Positions 25,494 to 34,477 of a stretch of 64,000 nt of DNA are shown here, piece after piece. A program made the translations under genes and the position numbers. Position 1 is the first letter of the stretch, and every line of letters begins with the position of its first letter. Below the pieces are notes generated by a model, which worked only from the letters and a program-made list of their open reading frames with translations, ran no database searches and was not told the DNA's origin. This stretch comes from Phycisphaerales bacterium AB-hyl4 (GTDB lineage: Bacteria; Planctomycetota; Phycisphaerae; Phycisphaerales; Phycisphaeraceae), in assembly GCA_041821185.1 (NCBI GenBank), contig JBGUBD010000001.1, positions 248,001 through 312,000 of the forward strand, given 5' to 3'.

Positions 25494-27001
25494 CACTTCT
25501 CGTCCTTTCGAGCCGCGTCCCCCGACAAACACGGAACTACATCGCCAGTCGCGGGCAGCGGACAAACACCGTCCACCAGCCGCGAGGCACGATCCCCCCC
25601 TGTTTCCTTGTCGGCCAACGAAAGCCGGAACGTGAACGTACTTCCGGATCCAGGCCGACTTGCTACATAAATCTTGCCCCCGTGCACCGTTTCGATCACA
25701 TGCTTGACCAGGTTCAGACCCAGGCCCGTGCCTTTGATCAACTGGCGGTGCGACGCCACGCGATAAAACTTGTCGAAGATAAACGGCAGATCCGCTTCGG
25801 GAATGCCCATGCCCGTGTCGGACACGGACACTTCAACCACGCCGACCTTCGGGTTGACACGAAGTGCGACGCTGACACGGCCGTCCTTGGGCGTGTACTT
25901 CACGGCGTTGCCCAGCAGGTTCAACATCACCTGCAACAACATGTCCGCGTCGGCGATCACGTTGCAAGGCTCGCCAACGTCTGGCGCTTGCAGTTGCACG
26001 TTGGCTTTTTCCGCCTGCGTGCGAACGAGTTTCATGGCCTGATCCACCAGGTCGCGCACATCGACGAGCGTGCTTTGCACGTTCGCCAGGCCGGATTCGA
26101 TCTGGCTGATGTTCAGCACGTTGTCGATCAGGCGGGTGAGGCGGTTGGTTTCGGCCTGGATAATGGCGTAGAACTCCTGCCGCGTGGGTTCGTCCTGCGC
26201 TTCGCCGTCGACGAGCATTTCGATGTAGGCCTTGATGCTGGACAAGGGTGTGCGCAGTTCGTGCGAGACGCCGGAGACGAAGTCGCTGTGCATCTCGGCG
26301 ACGCAGCGTTGCTGGGTGACGTCGCGCAAGATCGCGACCACACCGCCCGGCCGACGGTCGCTTTCTGTGGGCTGGTCGCCTGGCAGCTCGAGGCCGGCAA
26401 GTGTGAGGTCGAAGACCATCGATTCGCCGCCCTCGTTGATTCGATGTTCGAGGTGGCGGTAGCTCGACCCGTTCGTGTCTTCGCGTGTTTCGCGGATCAG
26501 TTGCAGCAGGCGAGGGTCGTTGACAACCTTCTCCAACGGGGTCGGGAGGGTGTCGCCGTCGGGCAGGCGGAGCAGTCGGCCGGCGGCTTCGTTGACCAGC
26601 TCGAGCGTATCGTCCGCGGAGGTGACGAGCACGGCGTCGCCGAGCGCGTTGAAGATCGTTTCCAGCCGTTGCCGTTCGATCTCCAGCAAACGAACCTTGT
26701 ATGCCAGTTCGCGTTGGCAGACGTTCAATCGATCCTGCCGGTCGTGCAGTTTGGTCCAATTGTGACGATCAGTGCGGGTCCAGCCGTAGTGTGTGAAGCC
26801 GACGAGCATGCTCACCGCCGCGGCGCCGAACATGGTGGTCACCCACGATTGGTTGATTTCCAGGCTGAGCGATCGGGCAATGACGAGCGACAGCGCCACC
26901 GCCGTGCCGGCTATGGCTGCAATCCCCAAGCTCTGAAAACGCGCTCGCCGCAACTGAACCTCCCCTTTGCCGAACGTCGAAGCGACCACTTGCGTGCGCA
27001 A
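25493..27001 (-). CDS. Membrane sensor histidine kinase with PAS domain
   Basis: A 502-residue kinase. Two hydrophobic helices (about 24-43 and 52-70) are followed by a coiled segment and a PAS domain (about 110-228). HisKA has H247 in VSHELRTPLSS. The HATPase_c domain has N, G1, F and G2 boxes (NLLGNAVKY, DTGMGIP, FDKFYR, GTGLGLNLVKH). The arrangement resembles PhoR/WalK-type kinases without HAMP. The first in-frame start is TTG at 27001, and the exact start is uncertain. It opens the leftward six-gene operon down to 19938. Confidence 0.88.
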   Translation of the reverse strand: MRTQVVASTFGKGEVQLRRARFQSLGIAAIAGTAVALSLVIARSLSLEINQSWVTTMFGAAAVSMLVGFTHYGWTRTDRHNWTKLHDRQDRLNVCQRELAYKVRLLEIERQRLETIFNALGDAVLVTSADDTLELVNEAAGRLLRLPDGDTLPTPLEKVVNDPRLLQLIRETREDTNGSSYRHLEHRINEGGESMVFDLTLAGLELPGDQPTESDRRPGGVVAILRDVTQQRCVAEMHSDFVSGVSHELRTPLSSIKAYIEMLVDGEAQDEPTRQEFYAIIQAETNRLTRLIDNVLNISQIESGLANVQSTLVDVRDLVDQAMKLVRTQAEKANVQLQAPDVGEPCNVIADADMLLQVMLNLLGNAVKYTPKDGRVSVALRVNPKVGVVEVSVSDTGMGIPEADLPFIFDKFYRVASHRQLIKGTGLGLNLVKHVIETVHGGKIYVASRPGSGSTFTFRLSLADKETGGDRASRLVDGVCPLPATGDVVPCLSGDAARKDEK

Positions 27002-27107
27002 GCGGTGCGTCGACTGAACACTTGATCGGCGATATCAGAGGTCCGATTTACTTGACTGTGCATTCTCAGCAGCAAGTGATCGCAAGCTGTGTTGAAGGAA
27101 GGTCCGA

Positions 27108-30083
27108 TTACCAGGCGAAACTCATCGCCACCGACCCGTGGTGGCTGACGAAGTGGCTGTTGAGCGTTGCGTCGTAGTGCACGCCGAGGCTGGTGCGTTC
27201 GTTAAGTTGCCAGCCGAGGCCCGTGCCGAGGACAGCGGTGTGGCGGTCGACGGTGGCGGACTCGACGGTGAACGCGTCGACGGCGTCGGCGAAGCGGGCG
27301 GTCACGGGGCCGGCGTCGTCGAGGAACTCGTAGACCCATCGGCCGCGCAAGTGCAGCATGAGGTGCGCGTCGGGCTGCTGGTAGAGGCTGCGCGACAGGT
27401 TGAAGCCGAGGCTGGATCGAAGCGACTGCGTGCTCTCGGCGTTGACCTGAAGGTTGGCCGAGCCCGCGCCGGACTCGCTGAAGCCCGCGCGGCGGAGGTA
27501 GACATACTGCACGCCCGCGATGGGTTGGAAGGCCCATGCGTCCTGCTGAAACTTTCGGCCGACCTCGAAGGCGAGCCCAAGGTGGCCGCCGTTGTACTTG
27601 GCTTTGCCTTGGCGATCGTAGTCGGCGAAGCGGATGCGGCGCTGCGAGTCGTAGCGTTGATAGCCTGCGAACGCACTGCCGAGGCCGTACCACGCCTGCT
27701 CGTTGTATCGCGCGTGCACGCCGACCTGGTAGTGGTCGATGTCGTGTCGATGTCGATCGTGATCGCTGTTGACGCGCGTGCGTGCGTATGCGGCGCGGCC
27801 GCCGACGAGCCAGTGGTCGTCGACTTCGCGGTCGATGCCGACCATCATGCCGCCGCTCCAGTAGTCGTAGCCGGTGGCGGTGGCGTTGCGTGAGCCGCTG
27901 ACGTCGCCGTACTCACCAAAGCCCTGGACCCAGGGCATCCATCGGCCGGGCTGGTCGCGTTGGCCCGCCATCGGGTCTGCGAAGAACGGCTGAACGTTGC
28001 TGCCCGCCAGCGCGAGCGGCTGGCCGACCTCGGCGTTGAATGCGGGGCTGTCGAGGTCGCTTGCGATGTGAGCGCCGGGTCGGATGCGGTTGAAGGCGGA
28101 CTCTTGTGCGCGGGCGAGGGTTTGCAGTGTGGCGGTTGCGCCGCTGCCGATGGTTTCGCCGGTGAGTTGCTGGATGGCGTTTTGTTTGCCTGCGTCGTCG
28201 AGTGATTCGAGATTCTGGAAGAGGTCGACCATGTCGCCGGTGGCGGTGGTGAATCGGCTTTCGAGGTATCGGCCGACGGCGCGTTCGCCGCGGTTTCGGC
28301 CGAGCGATTCGTAGTCGGGCGTGTTGAAGACGATGGCGAAACGGGCGCTGTCGGCGGTGTAGCTGAGTTCGGTGGTGAACAGGTAGCTGAGGTTTTCGTG
28401 GGTGATGTTGTCGAACGTGCCCGTTCGGCCGTCGGCGGCGTGGAGGAAGGTGTACTGCGTGCCGGCGGTGTAGTCGCCGGGCTGGGCGACGACGTGAACG
28501 CTGCCGCCTTCGAGCGTGGCGTGGCCGGTGATGTCGACGAGGTCGTTGTTGACGCCGGGGGTGTTGCCTGCGTCGTTGAATTCGATGCGCAGGGTGGCGG
28601 CGGCTTCGTGGGTGTAGTCGCCCTGGATGGTGATCGTGCCGATGGAGTTGCCGGGGCTGAGGATGCCGGCGTTGGTGAGGCTGCCGGCGATGATGCCGTC
28701 GCCGGAGAGGATGGCGTCGCTGGAGATGAAGGCGTCGCCGGCGATGGAGCCGGTGAGGTGGAGTTCGCCTTCGTTGATGTGTGTGTCGCCGGTGTAGGTG
28801 AAGTTGGTGGGGAGGACGAGCGTGCCCTGGCCGGTCTTGGTGATGCCACCGGGGCCTGAGATCATCTCTGCGAAGACGAGTGCGTTGTTTTCGGAGACGC
28901 CGATCTGCGCGTTGATGTTGTGCATGAGGTAGAGGCCCGCGCCGTCGGTCGTGCCGGCGCTGCCGCTGAAGATCGTGCCGCTGCCGCCTTGGCCGGCGGT
29001 GATGCCGCTGCCGGAGATGTTGGGGTCGATGATGGTGAGCGAGCCGCCTTCGCGTACGAAGATGGCTCCGCCGTAGGCATCGCCGCCGCCGCCGCCGACC
29101 TGGTAGTTGCTGCCATCGCCGCCGCCGAAGCCGCCTGTGCCAGGCGAGGGGCCTGCGCTGAAGTTGACGCCGCGTCCGCCGCCGCCTGCACCGAAGCCGC
29201 CATCGCCGCCGCTGCGGTTGATGCCGCCGCCGCCGCCCCCGCCGAAGTCGCCGCCCTGCCCTGCCGCGCCGCCGCTGGTGCCGCTGCCGTCACCGCCGCC
29301 GCCGCCGCCGCCGCCGTGCGTTTGGCCGGGGCTGCCTTGCTGCCCTTCGCTGCCGCCGTCGCCGCCGGGCCCGCCGCCGCTGCCGCCGTTGTCGCCGGGG
29401 TTGGTGACACCGCCACCGCCACCGCCGGTGGTGGATACGCCGCTGCCACCCGCCGCGCCCTGTCCGCCACCGCCGCCGCCAGCCGTGCCGCCGCCGGGCC
29501 CGCCATCGCCGCCGAGTCCGCCGCCGCCGCCACCGCCTTGTGGTGCACCGCCGCCGCCGAAGGCGTTGCCGCCGTCGCCGCCGCGGGCGTGGTTGTCGGT
29601 GAGTGTGACGTTGGAGAGGGTGACGTGTGCGTGTTCGTTGACGAACAGTGCGCCGCCGGCACCCATGCCGCCGCCGCCCGCGCCGGAGTTGGCACCGTCG
29701 CCGCCGCGGCCGCCCTGGGCGAGGCCGTCGACGAGGTTGAGGTTGTGGATGGTGACGTTGCCCTGGTCGACGAAGAAGATGCGGTGTTGGCCCTGGCCGG
29801 AGATGGTCAGGCCTGCGCCGCCTTCGACGACGAGGTCGCTTGCGATCAGGGGCAGGGCGCTGTCGAGGGCGAGGGTCTGGCCGGCGAGGCTGGCGTCGAA
29901 TTGGATGGTGCTGGCGCTGCCGGAGGCGTTGGCCTGGGCAATGGCGTCGCGGAACGAGCCTGCGCCGGCGTCGTGGGTGTTGGTGACGACGATCGGCGAG
30001 GCGAGGGCGCTGCCAGCGGTGACGAGGCTCGTCAACAGAACCAGCAGCCGACCGGCCCGCGTGATGCGCGTGTGTCCATCCAT
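27108..30083 (-). CDS. Autotransporter (type Va) with Gly-rich passenger
   Basis: Secreted or surface-exposed protein of 991 residues. A Sec signal peptide ends near SALA-SP (about 29). A passenger follows with Gly-rich low complexity (about 120-345) and autotransporter-associated beta-strand motifs (ITKTGQGTLVL, YTGDTHINEGEL). The C-terminal domain (about 735-991) has alternating aromatic strands and ends in an SFAW terminus, as expected for an outer-membrane beta barrel. Start chosen at the ATG before DGHTRITRAG, with AAAGGCAGG upstream. The role could be adhesion. The gene itself shows a Gram-negative outer membrane. Confidence 0.88.
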   Translation of the reverse strand: MDGHTRITRAGRLLVLLTSLVTAGSALASPIVVTNTHDAGAGSFRDAIAQANASGSASTIQFDASLAGQTLALDSALPLIASDLVVEGGAGLTISGQGQHRIFFVDQGNVTIHNLNLVDGLAQGGRGGDGANSGAGGGGMGAGGALFVNEHAHVTLSNVTLTDNHARGGDGGNAFGGGGAPQGGGGGGGLGGDGGPGGGTAGGGGGGQGAAGGSGVSTTGGGGGGVTNPGDNGGSGGGPGGDGGSEGQQGSPGQTHGGGGGGGGDGSGTSGGAAGQGGDFGGGGGGGINRSGGDGGFGAGGGGRGVNFSAGPSPGTGGFGGGDGSNYQVGGGGGDAYGGAIFVREGGSLTIIDPNISGSGITAGQGGSGTIFSGSAGTTDGAGLYLMHNINAQIGVSENNALVFAEMISGPGGITKTGQGTLVLPTNFTYTGDTHINEGELHLTGSIAGDAFISSDAILSGDGIIAGSLTNAGILSPGNSIGTITIQGDYTHEAAATLRIEFNDAGNTPGVNNDLVDITGHATLEGGSVHVVAQPGDYTAGTQYTFLHAADGRTGTFDNITHENLSYLFTTELSYTADSARFAIVFNTPDYESLGRNRGERAVGRYLESRFTTATGDMVDLFQNLESLDDAGKQNAIQQLTGETIGSGATATLQTLARAQESAFNRIRPGAHIASDLDSPAFNAEVGQPLALAGSNVQPFFADPMAGQRDQPGRWMPWVQGFGEYGDVSGSRNATATGYDYWSGGMMVGIDREVDDHWLVGGRAAYARTRVNSDHDRHRHDIDHYQVGVHARYNEQAWYGLGSAFAGYQRYDSQRRIRFADYDRQGKAKYNGGHLGLAFEVGRKFQQDAWAFQPIAGVQYVYLRRAGFSESGAGSANLQVNAESTQSLRSSLGFNLSRSLYQQPDAHLMLHLRGRWVYEFLDDAGPVTARFADAVDAFTVESATVDRHTAVLGTGLGWQLNERTSLGVHYDATLNSHFVSHHGSVAMSFAW
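29050..29710. repeat. GCC-rich low-complexity tract encoding poly-Gly passenger
   Basis: Dense runs of GCC on the + strand encode Gly-rich stretches of the autotransporter passenger on the minus strand. The frame stays open. On the + strand the same tract gives long spurious Pro/Ala-rich frames, which are not genes. Confidence 0.8.
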
Positions 30084-30312
30084 GCTGAACCTGCCTTTAC
30101 GTTCGTCGTTTCGGCCGTGAGGTGAGCAGCCGACTGCTCGATCACGTGGGGGAGAGAAGCATGACCCCTGCCGCGGTATCGTTATAAACATCGGCAGAAT
30201 CAGGGACTTTACGTGAGTTTGCCGGGCTTTCCCGAAGCTGTCGCGACGGGCTGCGGGGCAGCGTGGCCGAGGGTGGTTGCGTCATTTGCGTGTGTCGCGG
30301 AAGCTACGCGGA

Positions 30313-30837
30313 ATGTCGAGCGTGCAATCGACCGTTGATGAGGCCCGGATGCAGGTGAACCCGCCCCGGCCGGGCGAGCGCGGGCGGTGGCTGCCGCCGA
30401 TGGGCAATGTGGCGGCGGTGGCGGCGGGCGGGATGATCGGGGCGGTGCTGCGGGTGGGGTTCGTGGTGGTGTTTCCGAACTCGGCGGGGCAGTTTCCGTG
30501 GACGACGTTCGTGGAGAACGTGGTCGGGGCGTTTTTGCTCGGGTGGGTGCTGGTGATGCTGCTCGAACGATGGCGGCCGCGGTGGTCATCGGTGCAGCCA
30601 TTTCTGTGCACGGGGGTGTTGGGGTCGTTTACGACATTTTCTAATTTCAGTGTGGAATGGACTTTACTGGCAAATGACGGTCGATTGTGGCTGGCGGTGG
30701 GTTACCCGGCGGCTAGCGTGGCGGCGGGGCTGGCGGCGGCGGGGCTGGGCATGTTGCTCGCCCGGCGGATGAGGCCTGCGGGGCGAGGCTCGTCGCGCGC
30801 GGCCCCCGGCTCGGCTGAGCGGGAGGGTGGGGCATGA
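30313..30837 (+). CDS. crcB: Fluoride channel CrcB/FluC, first copy
   Basis: Small inner-membrane fluoride exporter subunit. The 174-residue product has four hydrophobic helices and FluC marks: GGMIGAVLRV, NVVGAFLLGW and the channel-lining GVLGSFTTFSNFS with the paired Phe/Thr box. An N-terminal extension precedes helix 1; the ATG at 30313 is used, with 30349 as an alternative. It overlaps the second copy by four bases (ATGA), consistent with a dual-topology pair forming a heterodimer. No fluoride riboswitch was found upstream. Confidence 0.88.
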   Translation: MSSVQSTVDEARMQVNPPRPGERGRWLPPMGNVAAVAAGGMIGAVLRVGFVVVFPNSAGQFPWTTFVENVVGAFLLGWVLVMLLERWRPRWSSVQPFLCTGVLGSFTTFSNFSVEWTLLANDGRLWLAVGYPAASVAAGLAAAGLGMLLARRMRPAGRGSSRAAPGSAEREGGA

Positions 30838-31214
30838 CGATCGCGGTGGCGATGCTTGTGGCGGTGGCGGGCGGCGGGGGCGCGGTCTGCCGATATGTGC
30901 TGGACTACGCGATCACGCAGCACGTCGGCGGCGGCCTGCCATGGGGGACGTGGCTGGTGAATGTCACCGGCTCGCTGGGGCTGGGTGTGCTGGTGGGGCT
31001 GGCGCTGGTTGTCAGCGTTCCGGTTGAGGTGCAGATCGTGGTGGGCGGGGGGTTTCTGGGTGCGTATACGACTTTTTCGACATGGATTTACGAAAGCCTG
31101 CGCCTGTTCGAGCAAGGCGCGTGGCGGACGGGGGCGATGAACCTCGTGGGCAGTATCGTGACGGGCGGCATCGCGGCGGCGGCGGGGTTGGCCGCGATGC
31201 AGTGGTGGGTCTGA
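30834..31214 (+). CDS. crcB: Fluoride channel CrcB/FluC, second copy
   Basis: A 126-residue FluC homologue with GGAVCRYVLDY, LVNVTGSLGLG and GGFLGAYTTFSTWIYE motifs. The two copies differ in charge distribution, which fits paired subunits inserted in opposite orientation, as known for Bacillus-type FluC pairs; this is inference. Translation is coupled to the first copy. Confidence 0.88.
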   Translation: MTIAVAMLVAVAGGGGAVCRYVLDYAITQHVGGGLPWGTWLVNVTGSLGLGVLVGLALVVSVPVEVQIVVGGGFLGAYTTFSTWIYESLRLFEQGAWRTGAMNLVGSIVTGGIAAAAGLAAMQWWV

Positions 31215-31302
31215 GGCGAGTGGCACGAAGGCGCGGGCACTGCTAGATTGAGTGGCTCGATTCACGGTCCGCCGTCGGGAAGCGGAGGAGTACCCCAGCA
31301 TT

Positions 31303-32895
31303 ATGGCCTTGCCTTCGTCGTCGGTCGATCAGACTCAACCCGCCCCACAGCCGCAGCCAGCCACCGTCAAGCCGGGCCCCGTGACCGGCTACCTGACCGC
31401 GGGGGCCGAGCGGTGGCGTTGGGTGCTGCTGGTGCTCGTGCTGGCGTTTTATGGGCTGGCGTTCCAAGGCGAGTTTCGCGGGCAACCCGATTCGGGGCTG
31501 CATCTTACGATCGCGCGCAGCTTGTACATGGGCGAAGGCTTCGTCCACCCGCTGGGCGATGAAGTGCGGGCGAATCCGGGGCTGGCGTATCTGCTGGCGG
31601 GAGTGATGTTTGTGGGCGGGCCCGAGCCGTTCGCGCTGGCAAACGCGGTGATGCTGGGCATCGGGCTGGCGACGCTGGGGGTGGCGTTTTTGTGGTTTCG
31701 GCTGCACCTCGGTCGGCCGACGGCGGTGCTGCTGACGACTTTCCTCGCCCTGTCGCTGATGTTTTTCAAATACAGTTTCCAACTGATGACGGACATGCCG
31801 TTCCTGCTGGGGGTGATGCTCTTCCTGCTGGGGTGGGATCAGTTGCTCAAGCGCAAGGCGGTTCGGCCGGGCGATCTGGCGCTGCTGCTGTGCGGGACGG
31901 CGATCATGGTGGCGTTCCGGACGGTGGCGATCACGTTTCTGGGGGCGGTGATGCTGGCGCTGCTGTGGCATACGCTGCGGTCAAGCGATCGGCGGGTGTG
32001 GGCGGCCGGGGGCGTGCTGCTGGTGTTGTGCATTGTCGGACTGGCTGCGGCGCTGATCACGTCGCATGGCACGAGCAACGACAACGGGCCGCGCATCGCC
32101 GCGGACACGCAGCTGATCGCCGGCCGATTGCAGAACCTCGGCCGAACGTTGACCGATACCGTGCCGGAGAATGTGACGCGACTGGTGACGGCGCACATGG
32201 CACACGCGGTGACGGGTGTTCGGCCGGACCCGTACACGAGTTCGCTGATCGGGCTGACGGCGATCGGCTTCGGGCTGGCGCTGTTTCGCCGACACCCGCT
32301 GGGCGCGCTGCTGGTGCTCGCGTTTATCGTGCAGACGCTTTTGTTCATCGTGACGGAGCGGTACTACCTGGCGATCCTGCCCGTGCTGCTGCTGGGCTGG
32401 TGGTACGCGGCGCGTTGGCTGGACCAGCGCAGGCAGTGGTGGAGTGTGGGCCTGTGTGCGCTGCTGCTGGCGGGATGGCTTGTGCCGAACTCGATTCGGA
32501 TGGGCAACTTCGTGCTGCTGCAACGCGAGACGCCGTTCCTCGACCACCACGGCGGCGGCCGATACGGCGCATTGTTCACCTTGCGCGACTGGCTAAGCGA
32601 GCCGGACACGCTGCCGAGCGGGGCTGCCATTGTCACCGACCATCGCGACCTGCATGTGCTGGTGTATCTGACGATGCCGCTGGACGTGACCGTCACATCA
32701 CACCGGCATATTGAAGCCGGGCTGGACGTGGGCTCGAACGTCTACGTGCTCGAACCGATGAACCGCGGTGTCCAACGGCTGATCGAGCGGCAGGACTGGC
32801 GGCTGGGTCGGCCGGTGCTCACCGTGCCCACGCAACGCGCGACCGAAACGCTGCGCCTGCGGCCGGTGGTCAAAGCCAAAGCGGATACGGAATAA
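31303..32895 (+). CDS. GT-C family membrane glycosyltransferase (ArnT/PMT-like)
   Basis: A 530-residue polytopic protein, about 10-12 helices, with an N-terminal Pro/Gln-rich cytosolic tail. The first periplasmic loop has QPDSGLHLTIARSLYMGEGF, including the acidic residue placed as in ArnT/PMT GT-C enzymes that use polyprenyl-phosphate sugars. A soluble C-terminal domain follows (about 430-530). Substrate and acceptor are unknown; lipid or protein glycosylation is plausible. The ATG at 31303 has GGAGGAG 12 bases upstream, a rather long spacing. Confidence 0.75.
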   Translation: MALPSSSVDQTQPAPQPQPATVKPGPVTGYLTAGAERWRWVLLVLVLAFYGLAFQGEFRGQPDSGLHLTIARSLYMGEGFVHPLGDEVRANPGLAYLLAGVMFVGGPEPFALANAVMLGIGLATLGVAFLWFRLHLGRPTAVLLTTFLALSLMFFKYSFQLMTDMPFLLGVMLFLLGWDQLLKRKAVRPGDLALLLCGTAIMVAFRTVAITFLGAVMLALLWHTLRSSDRRVWAAGGVLLVLCIVGLAAALITSHGTSNDNGPRIAADTQLIAGRLQNLGRTLTDTVPENVTRLVTAHMAHAVTGVRPDPYTSSLIGLTAIGFGLALFRRHPLGALLVLAFIVQTLLFIVTERYYLAILPVLLLGWWYAARWLDQRRQWWSVGLCALLLAGWLVPNSIRMGNFVLLQRETPFLDHHGGGRYGALFTLRDWLSEPDTLPSGAAIVTDHRDLHVLVYLTMPLDVTVTSHRHIEAGLDVGSNVYVLEPMNRGVQRLIERQDWRLGRPVLTVPTQRATETLRLRPVVKAKADTE

Positions 32896-32926
32896 TCACA
32901 GCTTCGCATGCGCGGCGGTGAGTGAG

Positions 32927-34207
32927 TCACACTGCCTCGGCGATGCGGCGCAACGGGCGACGCTCTTCGAGCGCGAACAGGTGCTGCGCGACATCATGGC
33001 CGGAGCATGTGGCGATGTGTACGTCGGGCGTTTCGCGCAGGTCCAGCGTCGGGTAGCAGCCGTCTGCTTCGCGGTCGGCCTCGCCGAGCAGTCGCACCGC
33101 CGGTCGGCAAGGCTGCTCCACGCTCGGGCGAACGACCGCGGCCGCGCGGCCGTCGCTCAACGTCACCTGCGATCCAATGACGAACGGCGGAATGCAGCGT
33201 AACAACGTGTCGCGCACCACCGGGTCAAACCACCCTTCGAACTGTCGCGATGCCAGCGCCGACAACGCCGACACCGCCGGCCGCGTCTTCCCCGACGCGT
33301 CGTGCATCAGGTGGTCGAGGACGTCGGCCGCGGCGACGATACGGCTGAAAATGTGAATCGCCTCACCCTGCTGCGTGCCTTCGCGACGACTCTCGGTCGC
33401 GTCGCTCATGTCCGGAAAGCCGCTGCCGTCCCAACGCTGATGGTGGTTGAGCACGATCTGCGTCGCGGGCGCGGGCGCACGCGAGCCGCGCAGCAGGTGA
33501 TAGCCGGCGAGCGTGTGGCTGCGATACGCGTCCCGTGGGTCGTCCGGCAGGTCGTCGAGCCACTCGTCAGCCGAACCGTCAGCGAGCGCCGCGGCGGCGT
33601 GGTCGTCGGCGGAGAGCACCTGCCAATGATGCATCTGCTTCGGCAACGTCAGCTTGCCCATGTCATGCAGCAGCGCGCCGATGCCGAGGCTGGTCAGGTC
33701 GCGTGCGTGGTCGGCCGTGAGACGCTGCCGCTGGCCGACGACGTAGGTTTCCAACTCCAGGCCGACGAGGACGGAGAGGTAGGCGACGTTGGTCGCATGT
33801 GTGAACAGGCCCGGCGGGCCGCCGATCAGGCGTTCGCTCAGCCCGCCGACCGCGCGGTTGCCCGCGAGTTCGCAGACCATGTCCATCACCGCCCGGCGGT
33901 AGATTTGCACGTGGCCACTGGTGACGGTGATGTCCGCCATTTGTTTGAAGTCTTGATAGAGCTGTTCGCAAGCCGCCCGCCGCGCTTGGCCGAGCGTGGG
34001 CGGGATCAGCCGATCGAGGTCGGCCAGCGCCTCGTGATGCACCCACAGCTCGCGCACGCCCAATTGCTTGAGCCGACGCAGCAGCCTGGCGTCCAGCTCG
34101 ACGCCCGGTTCGAGCAGCTCGCGGTTCGGCCTTGCCGGGTGGAACACCGCTCCCGCGAGCGTGACGCCCGGTTCTACATCATTGATATCACAAACGATCA
34201 ACGACAA
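32927..34207 (-). CDS. HD-GYP domain protein with degenerate GYP
   Basis: A 426-residue cytosolic protein. The first 60 residues form a small beta-rich domain common in HD-GYP proteins (DINDVEPGVTLAGAVFHPARPNRELL). The HD-GYP region holds HATNVAYLSVL, LHDMGKLTLP, an NHHQRWDGSGFPD motif (GSGFP replaces GRGYP) and a DVLDHLM helix. Key metal residues are present, so phosphodiesterase activity is plausible but not certain. The C-terminal 90 residues carry a small beta domain (VTLSDGRAAAVVRP). Convergent with the glycosyltransferase gene. Confidence 0.82.
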   Translation of the reverse strand: MSLIVCDINDVEPGVTLAGAVFHPARPNRELLEPGVELDARLLRRLKQLGVRELWVHHEALADLDRLIPPTLGQARRAACEQLYQDFKQMADITVTSGHVQIYRRAVMDMVCELAGNRAVGGLSERLIGGPPGLFTHATNVAYLSVLVGLELETYVVGQRQRLTADHARDLTSLGIGALLHDMGKLTLPKQMHHWQVLSADDHAAAALADGSADEWLDDLPDDPRDAYRSHTLAGYHLLRGSRAPAPATQIVLNHHQRWDGSGFPDMSDATESRREGTQQGEAIHIFSRIVAAADVLDHLMHDASGKTRPAVSALSALASRQFEGWFDPVVRDTLLRCIPPFVIGSQVTLSDGRAAAVVRPSVEQPCRPAVRLLGEADREADGCYPTLDLRETPDVHIATCSGHDVAQHLFALEERRPLRRIAEAV

Positions 34208-34330
34208 ACCCGCTTTCTGTCAGCGTGATCCCCGGTTACGTCATCGGCCGATCGGCCGTGCCGCTGAAGCGCACCTGCATGGGCGCGGGGACTAACTACG
34301 GATCAGACATCAAACTCAAGCATCACGGGG

Positions 34331-34401
34331 AATAGCCCTCCGCGGAAGCGGAGGGTTAGCGCCGAACGAACCAAACCCGTCCGCTTCCGCGGAGGGCTAT
34401 T
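34331..34401. repeat. Double-hairpin inverted repeat, CCCTCCGC type
   Basis: Left arm 34331-34357 and right arm 34374-34401 match except for one small difference. Each arm has its own hairpin CCCTCCGC-GGAA-GCGGAGGG, and the outer ends are AATAGC/GCTATT. It occupies the middle of the 270-base gap between the HD-GYP gene and galK; no gene is seen there. Confidence 0.85.
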
Positions 34402-34477
34402 GGGGACATGCGATTCATGGCCGATCGTTACAAACGGCATCGTTGATGTAGATGTAATCGTTCGATCCGGGTCGGCG

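Noticed and set aside
28920..30125. Ala- or Pro-rich + strand frames opposite the autotransporter
   Set aside because: They arise from the GCC-rich tract encoding the Gly-rich passenger on the other strand.
30190..30312. Fluoride riboswitch before the crcB pair
   Set aside because: The expected conserved core and pseudoknot segments were not found in this stretch.
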